DNA from: Uloborus plumipes
Lineage: Eukaryota; Arthropoda; Arachnida; Araneae; Uloboridae
Direction: 5' to 3'
Assembly (NCBI GenBank): GCA_038373865.1
Contig: JAXGGA010002073.1
Span: 62,001-126,000, forward strand
Length of the DNA: 64,000 nt
A program made the translations under genes and the position numbers. The notes under the pieces are model-generated. The model did not search any database, was not told the origin of the DNA, and saw nothing but the letters and a program-made list of their open reading frames with translations. Shown here one piece after another: positions 63,776 through 64,000 of this stretch. Every line of letters begins with the position of its first letter. Positions within the stretch are counted from its first letter, which is position 1.

Positions 63776-64000
63776 AAACGAACTATATACATCACTTTGA
63801 GAACATTCACTTTTGCCCGCCTGTATTTAACAAATTGTATTAAATATCTAAAATCTAAACATGCATAATATTAAATAAGTAAACTGCACTCTACAACAGT
63901 AAATCCCAATTTGTATTTTAAATGTTAATTTCAAAAATTTTATCATTTAATAACAATAAAAATCATCCTTGATAAGCAACAAAATATTATAAATATGTGC

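Larger units (their letters stand above)
26030..64000. other. No recognised gene; probably upstream Runx intron and flank with repeats
   Basis: The exon at 25865-26029 must have an upstream partner, so at least part of this 38-kb span is probably Runx intron. I looked on the minus strand for codings of DGPREPR, GKSFTLTITV and FNDLRFVGRSGRG and saw none. Dozens of 60-150-residue open frames occur on both strands, but all are low-complexity or lie in repeats and lack a domain or splice support. Islands of higher GC at about 27100-27340, 37020-37540, 42050-42480, 44000-44850, 46270-46960, 48070-48660, 49600-50200, 54300-54740, 55840-56330, 60830-61470 and 62930-63290 stand out from the AT-rich background and may be regulatory. 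Confidence 0.5.

Overview
This is an AT-rich, gene-poor eukaryotic window. It has short spliced exons in long introns, many small DNA transposons and a tRNA-derived SINE. The animal is almost certainly an arthropod; an arachnid such as a spider is my best guess, from the long introns and the Tc1-type element, but nothing here fixes the species.

Only two protein-coding units can be supported. The first is an intact Tc1/mariner-superfamily transposase (2899-3942, + strand) inside a complete element at 2756-3973, with perfect 27-bp terminal inverted repeats and a TA duplication. The second is the 3' half of a Runt-family (Runx) transcription factor gene on the minus strand. Three in-frame coding exons at 25865-26029, 13645-13821 and 8491-9311 join with GT/AG splice sites and end in the Groucho-binding C-terminal signature WRPY. 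The DNA-binding Runt domain should lie upstream (higher coordinates). I could not find it by eye between 26030 and 64000, so either the rest of the window is one long intron plus 5' flank, or the domain lies outside.

Layout: 1-2755 is non-coding with a 642-bp hAT-type foldback MITE. 2756-3973 is the Tc1-type element. 4471-4762 is the SINE. 6094-6650 is an inverted-repeat element with a pogo-like MITE nested inside. About 6651-8490 is the 3' UTR and downstream region of the Runx gene. 8491-26029 holds the three exons and two long introns, which carry a hAT MITE, another inverted-repeat element and a 1.45-kb Tc1-type foldback. 26030-64000 has no recognised gene. It holds more MITEs (hAT, pogo/Tc1 and piggyBac types), a degenerate tandem repeat of about 20 bp period split by a hAT insertion, a young 649-bp foldback, a compact hairpin of pre-miRNA size, and several islands of higher GC that may be enhancers.

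I found no dedicated new system (no operon-like cluster, CRISPR array or defence locus). The unusual aspect is the density of near-palindromic non-autonomous elements within or next to a developmental regulator gene. Intervals, motifs and duplications were read by eye; no alignment or database search was run.
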